From Streptomyces sp. NRRL B-3428 (GTDB taxonomy: Bacteria > Actinomycetota > Actinomycetes > Streptomycetales > Streptomycetaceae): a stretch of DNA of 64,000 nt. The stretch covers positions 310,001 through 374,000 of the forward strand of contig JOGW01000005.1 in NCBI GenBank assembly GCA_000721375.1, in the 5' to 3' direction. Shown piece by piece: positions 7,826 through 16,816 of this stretch. Every line of letters starts with the position of its first letter. Within the stretch, counting starts at the first letter, position 1. The notes under the pieces were generated by a model. The model ran no database searches. It saw nothing but the letters and a program-made list of their open reading frames with translations, and had not been told where the DNA came from. The translations under genes were made by a program, and so were the position numbers.

Positions 7826-8594
7826 TGGGGAGACGTACGTGCGGTATGTGGCGCTCGGCGACAGTCAGACCGAAGGGGTCGGCGACGGCGACGATCTGAA
7901 CGGGCTGCGGGGCTTCGCGGACCGACTTGCCGAGCAGCTCGCGGAGCACAACCCCGGTCTGCTGTACGCCAATCTGGCCGTCCGAGGACGCCTGGCCGGA
8001 CAGATACGTGCCGAGCAGCTGGACGCGGCGCTCGCGCTCAAGCCCGATGTGGCCACGGTGCTCGCGGGGGTGAACGACCTGCTGCGCCCGAAGTTCGAGA
8101 TCGACCGGGTCGTCGGCCATGTCGAGGCGATGTTCGAGGCACTGACCGGGCAGGGCGCGCAGGTGGCGACCGTGCTGTTCCCCGACATCGCCCGGATCGT
8201 GCCGCTCGCGCGTCCGCTGAGCGGGCGGGTCCACGCCTACAACGATGCGATCCGGGACGCGGCCCGGCGCCACGGCGTGCTGGTCGCCGAGACCTCCGCG
8301 CACGAGGTCTGCACGGATGCGCGGATGTGGAGCGCGGACCGTCTGCACGCGAGCGAGCTGGGGCATCAGCGCATCTCGGAGGCTCTGGCCGAGGCGCTCG
8401 ACCTGCCCGGCAGCAGCGACGCCTGGACCCGGGCGCTGCCGCCTGTGCCCGCGCGTCCGGGCGGAGTGGCCGGCGAACTGCGCTGGCTGGCCGGCTTTCT
8501 CGGTCCGTGGCTCGGACGGCGGCTGCGCGGCAGGTCCTCGGGAGACGGCAGGGTGGCCAAGCGCCCCGAGCTGCTGCCGGTGCTCGCCGGCTGA
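7821..8594 (+). CDS. SGNH/GDSL-type hydrolase
   Basis: A serine esterase/lipase of the SGNH fold, 257 residues. Block I is ALGDSQTEG (nucleophile Ser at about residue 14), block III is LAGVNDLLRP (oxyanion Asn), and block V is SADRLHASELGHQRI (catalytic Asp/His). There is no signal peptide, so it is probably cytoplasmic. The C-terminal tail is Arg-rich (LGRRLRGRSSG). The start at 7821 lies in the second copy of a tandem duplication and follows PadR by 19 bases, so the two are probably co-transcribed. Substrate unknown. Confidence 0.88.
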   Translation: MSGETYVRYVALGDSQTEGVGDGDDLNGLRGFADRLAEQLAEHNPGLLYANLAVRGRLAGQIRAEQLDAALALKPDVATVLAGVNDLLRPKFEIDRVVGHVEAMFEALTGQGAQVATVLFPDIARIVPLARPLSGRVHAYNDAIRDAARRHGVLVAETSAHEVCTDARMWSADRLHASELGHQRISEALAEALDLPGSSDAWTRALPPVPARPGGVAGELRWLAGFLGPWLGRRLRGRSSGDGRVAKRPELLPVLAG

Positions 8595-8601
8595 ACCGCC
8601 T

Positions 8602-9030
8602 TCAGCAGACGCCCAGTTCGTCGCCCTCGCTGGGGTGCAGCGGGGGCCACGCCGGGCGGTGCCGCGGCGGCAGAGCTTCGAGGGCCCGGCCCACCGAGGA
8701 GTGCGTGGGCAGTACCTGTGTGCTCCCGGTCCCGGCGAGCAGCAGAGCGAGACGGCGGCCCACACCGGCGAGCAGCAGCACACCCTGACGGCGCTGCAGC
8801 AGCCAGCTGATCGCCAGCAGACAGTTGAGGCCCCGGGAGTCGCAGAACACCAGCGCGGTCACATCGAGGACGACGTGATGGCGGCCGGCCTCGATCACGG
8901 CGCCGAGCGTACGCAGGAAGAACTCCTCGCCGGACTGGTCGAGTTCGCCGCTCACGCGGAGTACGGCGCTGTCCTCGCCCCAGGCGAGTTCGGTGATGGT
9001 CAGGTGCGGCTGTTCGGATCGGGTCGGCAT
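8602..9030 (-). CDS. STAS-domain anti-sigma-factor antagonist
   Basis: A 142-residue SpoIIAA/RsbV-like protein. The STAS core runs from about residue 9 to 110: AVLRVSGELDQ, the phosphorylation-site loop ALVFCDSRGLNCLL (Ser in D-S-R-G-L) and an amphipathic helix after it. Such proteins bind anti-sigma kinases of the RsbW type and release a sigma factor. The last ~25 residues (Pro/His-rich, ending in Cys) are an unusual tail. It converges with the GDSL gene, 7 bases between stops. No partner kinase is adjacent; the nearest RsbW-like protein in the window is at 47912. Confidence 0.85.
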   Translation of the reverse strand: MPTRSEQPHLTITELAWGEDSAVLRVSGELDQSGEEFFLRTLGAVIEAGRHHVVLDVTALVFCDSRGLNCLLAISWLLQRRQGVLLLAGVGRRLALLLAGTGSTQVLPTHSSVGRALEALPPRHRPAWPPLHPSEGDELGVC

Positions 9031-9150
9031 CCCACTTCGCTCCGGGGTCCGGACCGGGTGAGGTGCGGGTTCCCCGTGAGGAGCGCATCAATCCTCTGGG
9101 CGCAAACCATGGCGACACCGACCGTGAGGAAGACCGATTCGGCCGGGCGT

Positions 9151-9216
9151 CGTCCCCACCAGCTGCGCCGTCCCCACCTGCTGCGTCGTCGTCACCCGCT
9201 GTGCCGTCGTCACGCG
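9151..9216 (+). repeat. 18-base imperfect tandem repeat (about 3.7 units)
   Basis: Units start at 9151, 9169, 9187 and 9205, each beginning CGTCC/GTCAC. They lie in the 255-base gap between the STAS gene and the alpha/beta hydrolase. I see no convincing gene in this gap, although the repeat keeps every frame open. Confidence 0.7.
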
Positions 9217-9285
9217 AGGGCGTCGCGCCCGGGCGGCGGTATATCGGTTTGCCCCGGCCGAGCGCCGTTGAGAGGCTCGCCCCTT

Positions 9286-10128
9286 ATGACTGCCATCACC
9301 TTCACCGCGTACGACGGCACCGAGCTCGCCTTTCACATCCAGGGCGCCGGCCGTCCGCTGATCTGCCTGCCCGGCGGGATGCAGGCCTCCGCGTATCTGG
9401 GGGATCTCGGCGGGCTGACCCGGCACCGTCAGGTGATCACCCTGGATCTGCGCGGCACCGGTGACTCGGCGGTCCCGAAGGACCCGGCGAGCTACCGGTG
9501 CGACCGGCTCGTCGACGACGTCGAGGCACTGCGCGAACACCTCGGCCTCGAGCACATCGACCTGCTCGGCCACTCCGGCGGCGCGAACCTCGCCGTCCTG
9601 TACGCGACCCGCCACCCCGAGCGCATCGGCCGACTGCTCCTGATCACGCCCAGCGTGTTCGCCGTCGGCCTGCCCGTGACGCCCGAACAGCGTCGGGCGT
9701 CGATGCTCCTGCGGAGCGACGAGCCGTGGTTCAAGGAGGCGTACGCCGCGTTCGAGGAGATCGCTGCGGGGCGGGCGACCGAGGAGCACTGGGCCGCCAT
9801 CGCACCGTTCAGCTACGGGCGCTGGGACGATACGGCGCGCGCCCACCAGGCCCGCGAGGCCACCGAGCGCAATCTTGCGGCGATGGCCGTCTACGGTGGC
9901 GAGGGCGTGTTCGACCCGGAGTCCACGCGCGCGGCGCTGGCCGCTTTCCCCGCGCCCGCGCTGCTGCTCGCCGGCGAGGTCGACCCGGGCGCTCCGCCGA
10001 GCGCGGTACGGGCCTTCGCGGATCTGTTCCCCGACGCCGCTTGCACGCAGCAGCCCGGCGCCGGCCACTACCCGTGGCTGGACGACCCGGACGCGTTCGT
10101 GGCCACGGTGTCCGGCTTCCTCGGCTGA
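9286..10128 (+). CDS. Alpha/beta hydrolase
   Basis: A 280-residue alpha/beta-hydrolase-fold enzyme. The oxyanion region is LPGGMQAS, the strand-3 turn is DLRGTGDS, the nucleophile elbow is LLGHSGGANLA (Ser), the acid is in LLAGEVDPG and the His in GAGHYPWLDDP. The family includes esterases, haloperoxidase-like and proline-iminopeptidase-like enzymes; the substrate is not apparent. It starts a run of three same-direction genes (to 11703) with gaps of 8 and 16 bases, so it is probably co-transcribed with the nucleotidyltransferase gene. GAGAGG lies 10 bases before the ATG. Confidence 0.88.
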   Translation: MTAITFTAYDGTELAFHIQGAGRPLICLPGGMQASAYLGDLGGLTRHRQVITLDLRGTGDSAVPKDPASYRCDRLVDDVEALREHLGLEHIDLLGHSGGANLAVLYATRHPERIGRLLLITPSVFAVGLPVTPEQRRASMLLRSDEPWFKEAYAAFEEIAAGRATEEHWAAIAPFSYGRWDDTARAHQAREATERNLAAMAVYGGEGVFDPESTRAALAAFPAPALLLAGEVDPGAPPSAVRAFADLFPDAACTQQPGAGHYPWLDDPDAFVATVSGFLG

Positions 10129-10136
10129 GGGCGCGG

Positions 10137-10958
10137 ATGCCCCGGAGCCCTGTTCTCGACGCGCGCATCGAACGCCTCCGTGAGCTCGCCACGGCCGACG
10201 AACGTCTCGAAGGCGTGCTGCTCTACGGATCGTGGACGCTGGGCGAGGCCGACGAGCACTCGGACATCGAGGCGTACCTCTACGTCAGGGACGCGCATCT
10301 CGACACCTTCGACGGCGCGGCCTTCCTCGGCCGGATCGCCCCGCTGGAGCTCGCGTACACGAACATGTTCGGCATCCTGGCCGTCGTCTTCGACGATCTG
10401 ATGCGCGGCGAGTTCCATCTCGAAGCGGCGAGCACCGGCGTCGATCAGGTGCGCGGCTGGGCGGGCATGGTGCATCTGCCCCGCCCCGAGGCAGCCGTGC
10501 TGCTCGACCGTTCAGGACGGCTCACCGAGGCCGCACGCGCGCTGGCCGAGTTCCAGGCGCCCGAGCCCGCGGCGACCGCGCAGCAGCGTATCGACGAACT
10601 CACCAACTGGACGCTGGCCCTCGCACACATCCTGGCCCGCGGTGAACTGGCCCGCGCACACAACCTGTTGACCGCGATGATCGCGCCCCAGCAGCTCCAG
10701 CTCCTGCGCGTGCTGCGCGCGAGCACCAGCCACTGGCTCACCCCGAGCCGCGCCCTGGAACAGGACCTGCCGGCCGAGGACCTCGAACGTTACGCGACGA
10801 CGACGGCTCCGCTGGAGGACCGGGCGCTGCGCATCGCGGCGTACAACAGCTGGGCCTGGACACGGGCGCTGGCCCGCGAGGCGGCCGGCCGCTGGGATGT
10901 CCGGGTGCCCGAGGCGCTGCATGCGAGGATCGGGCACCTTCTGGAATCCGCGCGGTGA
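10137..10958 (+). CDS. Lincosamide nucleotidyltransferase-like protein (Lnu(B)/Lnu(F) type)
   Basis: A nucleotidyltransferase-fold protein of 273 residues. The GS...DxE motif is YGSWTLGEADEHSDIEAYLYV at about residues 27-47, and downstream come YTNMFGILAVVFDDLMRGEFH, LAHILARGELARAHNLL and ATTTAPLEDRAL. This order and the length of 273 match the Lnu(B)/Lnu(F) enzymes that adenylylate lincosamides. Whether it inactivates lincomycin here or modifies another hydroxyl compound cannot be told. GAGGG lies 5 bases before the ATG, and the hydrolase stop is 8 bases upstream. Confidence 0.75.
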   Translation: MPRSPVLDARIERLRELATADERLEGVLLYGSWTLGEADEHSDIEAYLYVRDAHLDTFDGAAFLGRIAPLELAYTNMFGILAVVFDDLMRGEFHLEAASTGVDQVRGWAGMVHLPRPEAAVLLDRSGRLTEAARALAEFQAPEPAATAQQRIDELTNWTLALAHILARGELARAHNLLTAMIAPQQLQLLRVLRASTSHWLTPSRALEQDLPAEDLERYATTTAPLEDRALRIAAYNSWAWTRALAREAAGRWDVRVPEALHARIGHLLESAR

Positions 10959-10974
10959 AAGGCAGTTGAAGCAC

Positions 10975-11703
10975 ATGATCAGCACGCAGGACGCTCTCGT
11001 ACTCGTCGAGAAATCGGCAGATCGATTCGTCGATGCGGTCGGCGCGCTGGGCGAGGGTGAACTGCGGGCGCCCGCCCTGCTCGACGGCTGGACACGCGCG
11101 GACGGGATCGCCCATGTGGCACAGGCGCTCGGGGCGTACGTACGGATCCTGCGCATCGCAGCACGCGGGGGCGCGGCCGGCGACCCGGCCGAGGGGTCCG
11201 CCGAACTGGCCGCCTACCTGCGCGCGGTCGGGGAGACGGCGGCGCAGCCCGGACCGGTGCTGACCGCCGAACTGCGTGAGTGCGCCGACGAGTTCACCTC
11301 CCGAGCCCGGGCGCTCGACCCCTCGGTGTGGGACCGCGAGGTCACTTCGAAGGGTGGCTGGCGCCACTCCACCCGCTACACGCTCCTGCGCTGTCTGCGC
11401 GAGCTGGAGACCCACCACACGGATCTGGGCATCGGCTACGACAGCACCAACTGGCCCGGTCCGTACATGAGCTGGGCGCTGGACGACACGCTGCGCACCT
11501 TGCGCTCGCGGGGCTTTCCTCTCGCGAGCGTCGAAGCCACCGACCTCGGCATGCACTGGGACATCTCGCCGAGCGGTCCGCGGGTCGCGCTCCCGGCGCA
11601 TCTGCTCCTGGGCTGGCTCGCGGGACGGACCCCGGCCGAGGCACTGGGCGACGGCCCCTTGCCGGTGCCGCCGCCCTGGCCCCAGCCCCCGGTCACCGTC
11701 TGA
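10975..11703 (+). CDS. Maleylpyruvate isomerase-family mycothiol-dependent enzyme (DinB-like fold)
   Basis: A 242-residue protein with an N-terminal MDMPI_N-type four-helix domain: DRFVDAVGALGEGELRAPALLDGWTRADGIAHVAQ, the His in IAHV being a metal ligand in the family. The C-terminal half holds ETHHTDLGIGYD, with the further His residues. Such proteins use mycothiol for isomerisation or detoxification. ATG 10975 has only a weak upstream site (GAAAGG about 14 bases away). It is the last gene of the run starting at 9286 and converges on the ArsR-SRPBCC gene with 10 bases between stops. Confidence 0.8.
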   Translation: MISTQDALVLVEKSADRFVDAVGALGEGELRAPALLDGWTRADGIAHVAQALGAYVRILRIAARGGAAGDPAEGSAELAAYLRAVGETAAQPGPVLTAELRECADEFTSRARALDPSVWDREVTSKGGWRHSTRYTLLRCLRELETHHTDLGIGYDSTNWPGPYMSWALDDTLRTLRSRGFPLASVEATDLGMHWDISPSGPRVALPAHLLLGWLAGRTPAEALGDGPLPVPPPWPQPPVTV

Positions 11704-11713
11704 CCGGGCGGAC

Positions 11714-12505
11714 TCACTTCTCTCGCGGGAGCGTCTCGCCCGTCTCCAGGAGCGTCTTGAGGTCCGAGATCAGATGCGGCCAGCCCCCACCGATCATCTC
11801 CCGCAGCGTGCTGTCCGCCTCGAAGCCGTCATGGACGACGGTCAGCTTGACGATCTCGCCCTGCTGCTCGATGTCGAAGGCCACCTTCGAGCGAGGTTCG
11901 GCGGCCAGCTTCGTGTACGTGTCCTCGTCGACGCCCACCGCCTGCGCCCACTCGGGCGTGAAGGTGTGCCAGGTGTACGCGAGCCGGCGATACGGATCGG
12001 CCTCCAGGACCACCTGCGCCGGGTCCTGGCCGGACAGGCCCCCGCCCTCCCAGACCACCGGGGAGCCGGGCACCCAGTCGCTGTGCAGGGCGATGCCCCA
12101 GTAGCGGTTGGTGAACGCCGGTTCGGTCAGGCCCTGCCAGAGCCGCTCCGGAGTCGTACGGATGTAGGTCGTGTAGACGAACGCGTGGCTGTCCATGGGG
12201 GAGTGCTCCAGTGCTGTCTTGAGGTCGGCGAGTGCCTGTACCCGCACACGGTCGTAGCGGCTGATCCAGCGCTCGGCGATGGCGTTGATCGGCTCGGCGT
12301 TGAGGTAGTGCAGCTTTTCGCGGCCCTGCTTCACGGCCGTGACCAGCTGGGCCGCCTCGAGGAGCGCGAGGTGCTTGCTCACGGACTGGCGCGCCATGTC
12401 GAGCCCGGCACACAGCTCGCGCAGGCTCTGCCCGTTGCGGGCGTTGAGACTGTCGAGCAGTCGGCGCCGGCTGGGGTCCGCCAGCGCTTTGAAGACCTCG
12501 TCCAT
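11714..12505 (-). CDS. ArsR-family regulator fused to an SRPBCC (AHSA1) domain
   Basis: A 263-residue two-domain protein. Residues 1-100 are an ArsR winged helix (MDEVFKALADPSRRRLLDSL, CAGLDMARQSVSKHLALLEAA, then the wing GREKLHYLN). Residues ~108-263 are an AHSA1/CalC-like SRPBCC domain (YIRTTPERLWQGLTEP, FTNRYWGI, TVVHDGFE, GGWPHLISDLKTLLE), a hydrophobic ligand pocket. The fusion suggests a ligand-sensing repressor. No metal-binding Cys pair of classical ArsR is present. GGAGAGAG precedes the ATG, and the promoter is covered by palindromes, so it probably represses itself. Confidence 0.9.
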   Translation of the reverse strand: MDEVFKALADPSRRRLLDSLNARNGQSLRELCAGLDMARQSVSKHLALLEAAQLVTAVKQGREKLHYLNAEPINAIAERWISRYDRVRVQALADLKTALEHSPMDSHAFVYTTYIRTTPERLWQGLTEPAFTNRYWGIALHSDWVPGSPVVWEGGGLSGQDPAQVVLEADPYRRLAYTWHTFTPEWAQAVGVDEDTYTKLAAEPRSKVAFDIEQQGEIVKLTVVHDGFEADSTLREMIGGGWPHLISDLKTLLETGETLPREK

Positions 12506-12529
12506 CGCTCTCTCCGACCCCCTCGCTAT

Positions 12530-12583
12530 ATGCAGCCTCCTGGCTGCCTAAAAACCATAGGCAGCTGTTTGGCTGCATGTCAA
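12530..12583 (-). promoter_or_regulatory. Consensus -35/-10 promoter overlapped by GGCTGC palindromes
   Basis: On the minus strand TTGACA (12578-12583) and TATGGT (12554-12559) are 18 bases apart, close to the vegetative consensus. The region holds GCAGCC-4-GGCTGC (12532-12547), GGCTGCCTA...TAGGCAGC (12542-12565) and GCAGC-6-GCTGC (12561-12576). This is the likely autoregulatory operator of the ArsR-SRPBCC gene. Confidence 0.7.
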
Positions 12584-12649
12584 GGTGGCCGGTGCCCGCC
12601 GACGGCCGCTTTCGCGACGCGTTGCGAGGCCGGTTCCCAGGGCCGGTTG

Positions 12650-13678
12650 CTAGAAGGTCAGCTCATCTCGTACGGGAGCGAAGAAGTGCTCCACATCGGC
12701 CGCAGTCACCGCCGAAAGCTCCGCGGGCGACCATCGCGGCGAACGGTCCTTGTCGATCACCTGCGCCCGTACGCCCTCGACGAGATCGGGCATCCGCAGG
12801 GCGGCACATGAGACCCGGTACTCCTGGGCGAGGACCTGCTCCAAGGAGCCCAACTGCCGTGCCCGGCGCACTGCTTCGAGGGTGACCTTGAGTGCGGTCG
12901 GGGACTTCGACTGCAGTGTGACAGCGGCCTCCTTCGCGGCCGGCACACCGCAGTCGAGCAGCCGCTGAAGGATCTCCTCGACGGTGTCCGCCGCGTAGCA
13001 GGAGTCGATCCACTCGCGTGCGGCGGCCAGTTCCCCCTCGGGCGCGGGCCGGGTCCAGAGTGCGACGGCCTCGTCCGCGGGCAGTCGGGCGAGATCCGTC
13101 AGGAGTCCGGGCAGGGAGTCGGCGGGCACGAAGTGATCGGCGAGCCCGCACAGCCGGGCGTCCGCCGCGCCGACGGACGCGCCCGTGAGTGCCAGATGCG
13201 TCCCGAGCAGCCCGGGCGTGCGCGAGAGCAGATAGGTCCCGCCCACATCCGGTACGAAACCGATCGTGGTCTCCGGCATGGCGACCCGCGAGCGTTCGGT
13301 CACGACGCGGATCGCTCCATGGGCGGACAGGCCGACGCCGCCGCCCATCACGATCCCGTCCATCAGCGCCACGTACGGCTTGGGGTAGCGGGCGATCGCC
13401 GCGTTGAGGCGGTACTCGTCGCGCCAGAACGCGGCGGAGGCGCTGCCGCCGGCCTTTGCGTCGTCGTGGATGGCGCGGATGTCGCCGCCCGCGCACAGAC
13501 CGCGTTCACCGGCCCCGGACAGGACGACCGTCGCGATGGAGGCGTCGTCCGACCAGGACTCCAGGGCGGAGGTGATGGCGGTGACCATCGCGTGGTCGAG
13601 CGCGTTGAGCGCGCGCGGGCGGTTGAGCACGACATGGGCGGCGTGGCCCTCGGTCCGTACCAGAACGTCTTCGGTCAC
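12650..13678 (-). CDS. 3-Hydroxyisobutyryl-CoA hydrolase / enoyl-CoA hydratase-isomerase family
   Basis: A crotonase-fold protein of 342 residues, the length of HIBYL-CoA hydrolases of valine catabolism rather than ~260-residue hydratases. Visible are the oxyanion segments CAGGDIRAI and GIVMGGGVGLS, and the HIBCH-type MPETTIGFVPDVGGTYLLSR with the active-site Glu and Asp. The C-terminal part has the extended helices typical of HIBCH. The GTG at 13678 is chosen because GGAGGG lies 7 bases upstream; the frame stays open to 13774 without such a site. A terminator between this gene and choA makes it a separate unit. Confidence 0.88.
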   Translation of the reverse strand: MTEDVLVRTEGHAAHVVLNRPRALNALDHAMVTAITSALESWSDDASIATVVLSGAGERGLCAGGDIRAIHDDAKAGGSASAAFWRDEYRLNAAIARYPKPYVALMDGIVMGGGVGLSAHGAIRVVTERSRVAMPETTIGFVPDVGGTYLLSRTPGLLGTHLALTGASVGAADARLCGLADHFVPADSLPGLLTDLARLPADEAVALWTRPAPEGELAAAREWIDSCYAADTVEEILQRLLDCGVPAAKEAAVTLQSKSPTALKVTLEAVRRARQLGSLEQVLAQEYRVSCAALRMPDLVEGVRAQVIDKDRSPRWSPAELSAVTAADVEHFFAPVRDELTF

Positions 13679-13747
13679 GAGGGTGCCCTCCGGGTGTGCG
13701 GCGCAAGATCCGCTTCCACCGTACGCGCGGGGCGAGGGGCAAGGGCC

Positions 13748-13775
13748 GGTGGCCCGGCGCATTCGCCGGGCCACC
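13748..13775 (-). terminator. Strong hairpin terminator downstream of choA
   Basis: A 12-base perfect stem, GGTGGCCCGGCG (13748-13759) with its complement at 13764-13775, around the loop CATT. It lies about 107 bases past the choA stop and has no T-run. Confidence 0.7.
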
Positions 13776-13790
13776 GATCACTGGAGTGCA

Positions 13791-13876
13791 AGCAGAGCAG
13801 AGTGCAGTAGCGCAGAAGTGCAGCTGAGCAGTAGCGCAGAAGTGCAGCAGAGCAGAAGTACAGCGGAGCAGCAGTG
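13791..13876. repeat. 24-base imperfect tandem repeat rich in GCAGAAGTGCAG
   Basis: The 21 bases at 13804-13824 recur exactly at 13828-13848, and more degenerate AGCAGAAG/CAGCGGAGCAG units follow to about 13876. It fills the space between the choA stop and its terminator. Confidence 0.8.
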
Positions 13877-13882
13877 CGGGCC

Positions 13883-15583
<1,701 letters not shown>

Positions 15584-15628
15584 TTAAGTCACGCTAAACC
15601 GATGGGTAACTTCTGTCCGATCTTGTGA

Positions 15629-15678
15629 CAGGGGCGCTCCGATGTCCCGTACGCCCGTAAGGAACCGGAACGCCCCTG
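15629..15678 (-). terminator. Possible terminator of the methyltransferase gene
   Basis: CAGGGGCG (15629-15636) pairs with CGCCCCTG (15671-15678) with a 34-base loop. It starts 8 bases after the methyltransferase stop. The loop is long, so this is weak. Confidence 0.35.
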
Positions 15679-15685
15679 GCGGCTT

Positions 15686-16342
15686 TCAGCTGCTCAGGCG
15701 GCGCACCTTGAGGATGTTGTTGGCCCGCGTCATCACCCGGCCGTCGACGAGCGTCACCTCGTGCTCGTAGAGCCGCTCGGTGCGTACCTCCCACTGGCAG
15801 TGGTTCAACTGCAGACCCGCGAGGACCTCTTGGGTGGTCGGGAAGTGCACATCGGGGTGCGGGCCCGGTTCCCAGGAGGGGAAGCCCACGTGGTCCACGA
15901 CGAGCAGGGTGCCGCCGGGGGCGATGGAGGCGGCGGCGCGGCGCAGGATCTCGTCGCGGGGGAGTGCGATCAGCGACTGCAGGAAGTGCGCCGACACCAG
16001 GTCGTACGCGCCGGACGGGAAGCTCGCCGCCAGATCGTGCCGCTGGAACTCGATCCGCTCGGCGACCCCCGCCTTCTCTGCGTGCCGGGCGGCGCGCTCC
16101 AGAGCCACGGCGGACACATCGGTGGCCGTGACCTGCCAGCCCTGCCGTGCCAGCCAGATCGCGTCACCGCCCTCGCCGCAGCCGAGGTCGAGGGCGCGGC
16201 CCGGGGTGAGGCCCTCGACTTCTTCGACCAGCTCCAGATTCGGCCGGCCGCTGAAGAGCTTCTCGCTCGACCGGTAGCGGCCGTCCCAGAACTCCTGGGC
16301 GCTCGGCTCTTCGGAGTGCCGGTTCGTGGTGGTCTCGGTCAT
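15686..16342 (-). CDS. Class I SAM-dependent methyltransferase
   Basis: A 218-residue Rossmann-fold methyltransferase. Motif I is ALDLGCGEGGDAIWLA (about 52-67), motif II is VTATDVSAVAL, motif III is FQRHDLA, and the post-motif GAYDLVSAHFLQSL is intact. The opening SAQEFWDGRYRSSEKLFSGRPN resembles the TehB/thiopurine-S-methyltransferase-like group. Substrate unknown; the C-terminal part (VRTERLYEHEVTLVDGRVMTRANNILKVRR) fits small-molecule substrates. AAGGG lies 8 bases before the ATG. It is divergent from the small gene at 16581 across a region with DevR-type boxes. Confidence 0.88.
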   Translation of the reverse strand: MTETTTNRHSEEPSAQEFWDGRYRSSEKLFSGRPNLELVEEVEGLTPGRALDLGCGEGGDAIWLARQGWQVTATDVSAVALERAARHAEKAGVAERIEFQRHDLAASFPSGAYDLVSAHFLQSLIALPRDEILRRAAASIAPGGTLLVVDHVGFPSWEPGPHPDVHFPTTQEVLAGLQLNHCQWEVRTERLYEHEVTLVDGRVMTRANNILKVRRLSS

Positions 16343-16450
16343 GGCAGTGGCCCTTCGGCTCGGGGTGCGGGTGAGGCCACCGTGCGCCCGGGCGGGACAT
16401 CAGCGCAAAGTCTGTTGCCGGAACGGCAAAGTGACGTGACTGCCCGGTAG

Positions 16451-16490
16451 GGGACTTTGGACCCGGCCGCTGCGGGACCTTTGCGGGTCC
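16451..16490. promoter_or_regulatory. DevR/OsdR-type box pair
   Basis: GGGACTTTGGACCC (16451-16464) fits the DevR(DosR) consensus GGGACTTTNGNCCC, as I recall it, at every defined position. A second, weaker element, GGGACCTTTGCGGGTCC (16474-16490), follows. They lie 91 bases or more upstream of the small gene at 16581 and about 110-150 bases upstream of the divergent methyltransferase. The rest of the 238-base gap shows nothing else. Confidence 0.55.
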
Positions 16491-16580
16491 GTAGGTCCCG
16501 TCCGCCTCCATAACCTGGCGGCATCAGGAGCGCCCCGGACCGGGGCGCCGAAGAGACGGAAGCAGGGGGAGAGTCGTCCA

Positions 16581-16772
16581 GTGCGTTTTCATTTCGGGCT
16601 GCGCGTAGTCGGATACCGGCCCGATGAGGAGGGCCCGTTGTGCGGCGAGCGCATCGACTCCGTACCGAACGGCCCGTACTACTGCGGTGAACGCAAGGCG
16701 GCCGTGCGCTGCGCGGAGCACATGCACCAGGGCGCCCGCACGCCCGTAGGCCGGGCGCACGCCGCCCGCTGA
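16581..16772 (+). CDS. Small Cys/His protein, possible zinc-binding
   Basis: A 63-residue reading frame starting at GTG 16581, with GGGGGAGA 9 bases upstream and G/C-rich third positions like real genes here. It has no relative I recognise. Cys21, Cys35, Cys44, His47 and His49 are spaced like a small zinc site, and C-G-E-R occurs twice (21-24 and 35-38). The tail is Arg/Ala-rich. It is 44 bases upstream of the GNAT gene in the same direction and downstream of a DevR-type box. A long open frame on the opposite strand (16524-17126) is judged non-coding. If this gene is not real, 16343-16816 would be a 474-base gap. Confidence 0.45.
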   Translation: MRFHFGLRVVGYRPDEEGPLCGERIDSVPNGPYYCGERKAAVRCAEHMHQGARTPVGRAHAAR

Positions 16773-16816
16773 CCGTCCCGGGGGCGGGATCCGCTGATCC
16801 GTAAGAGGATGGTCCG

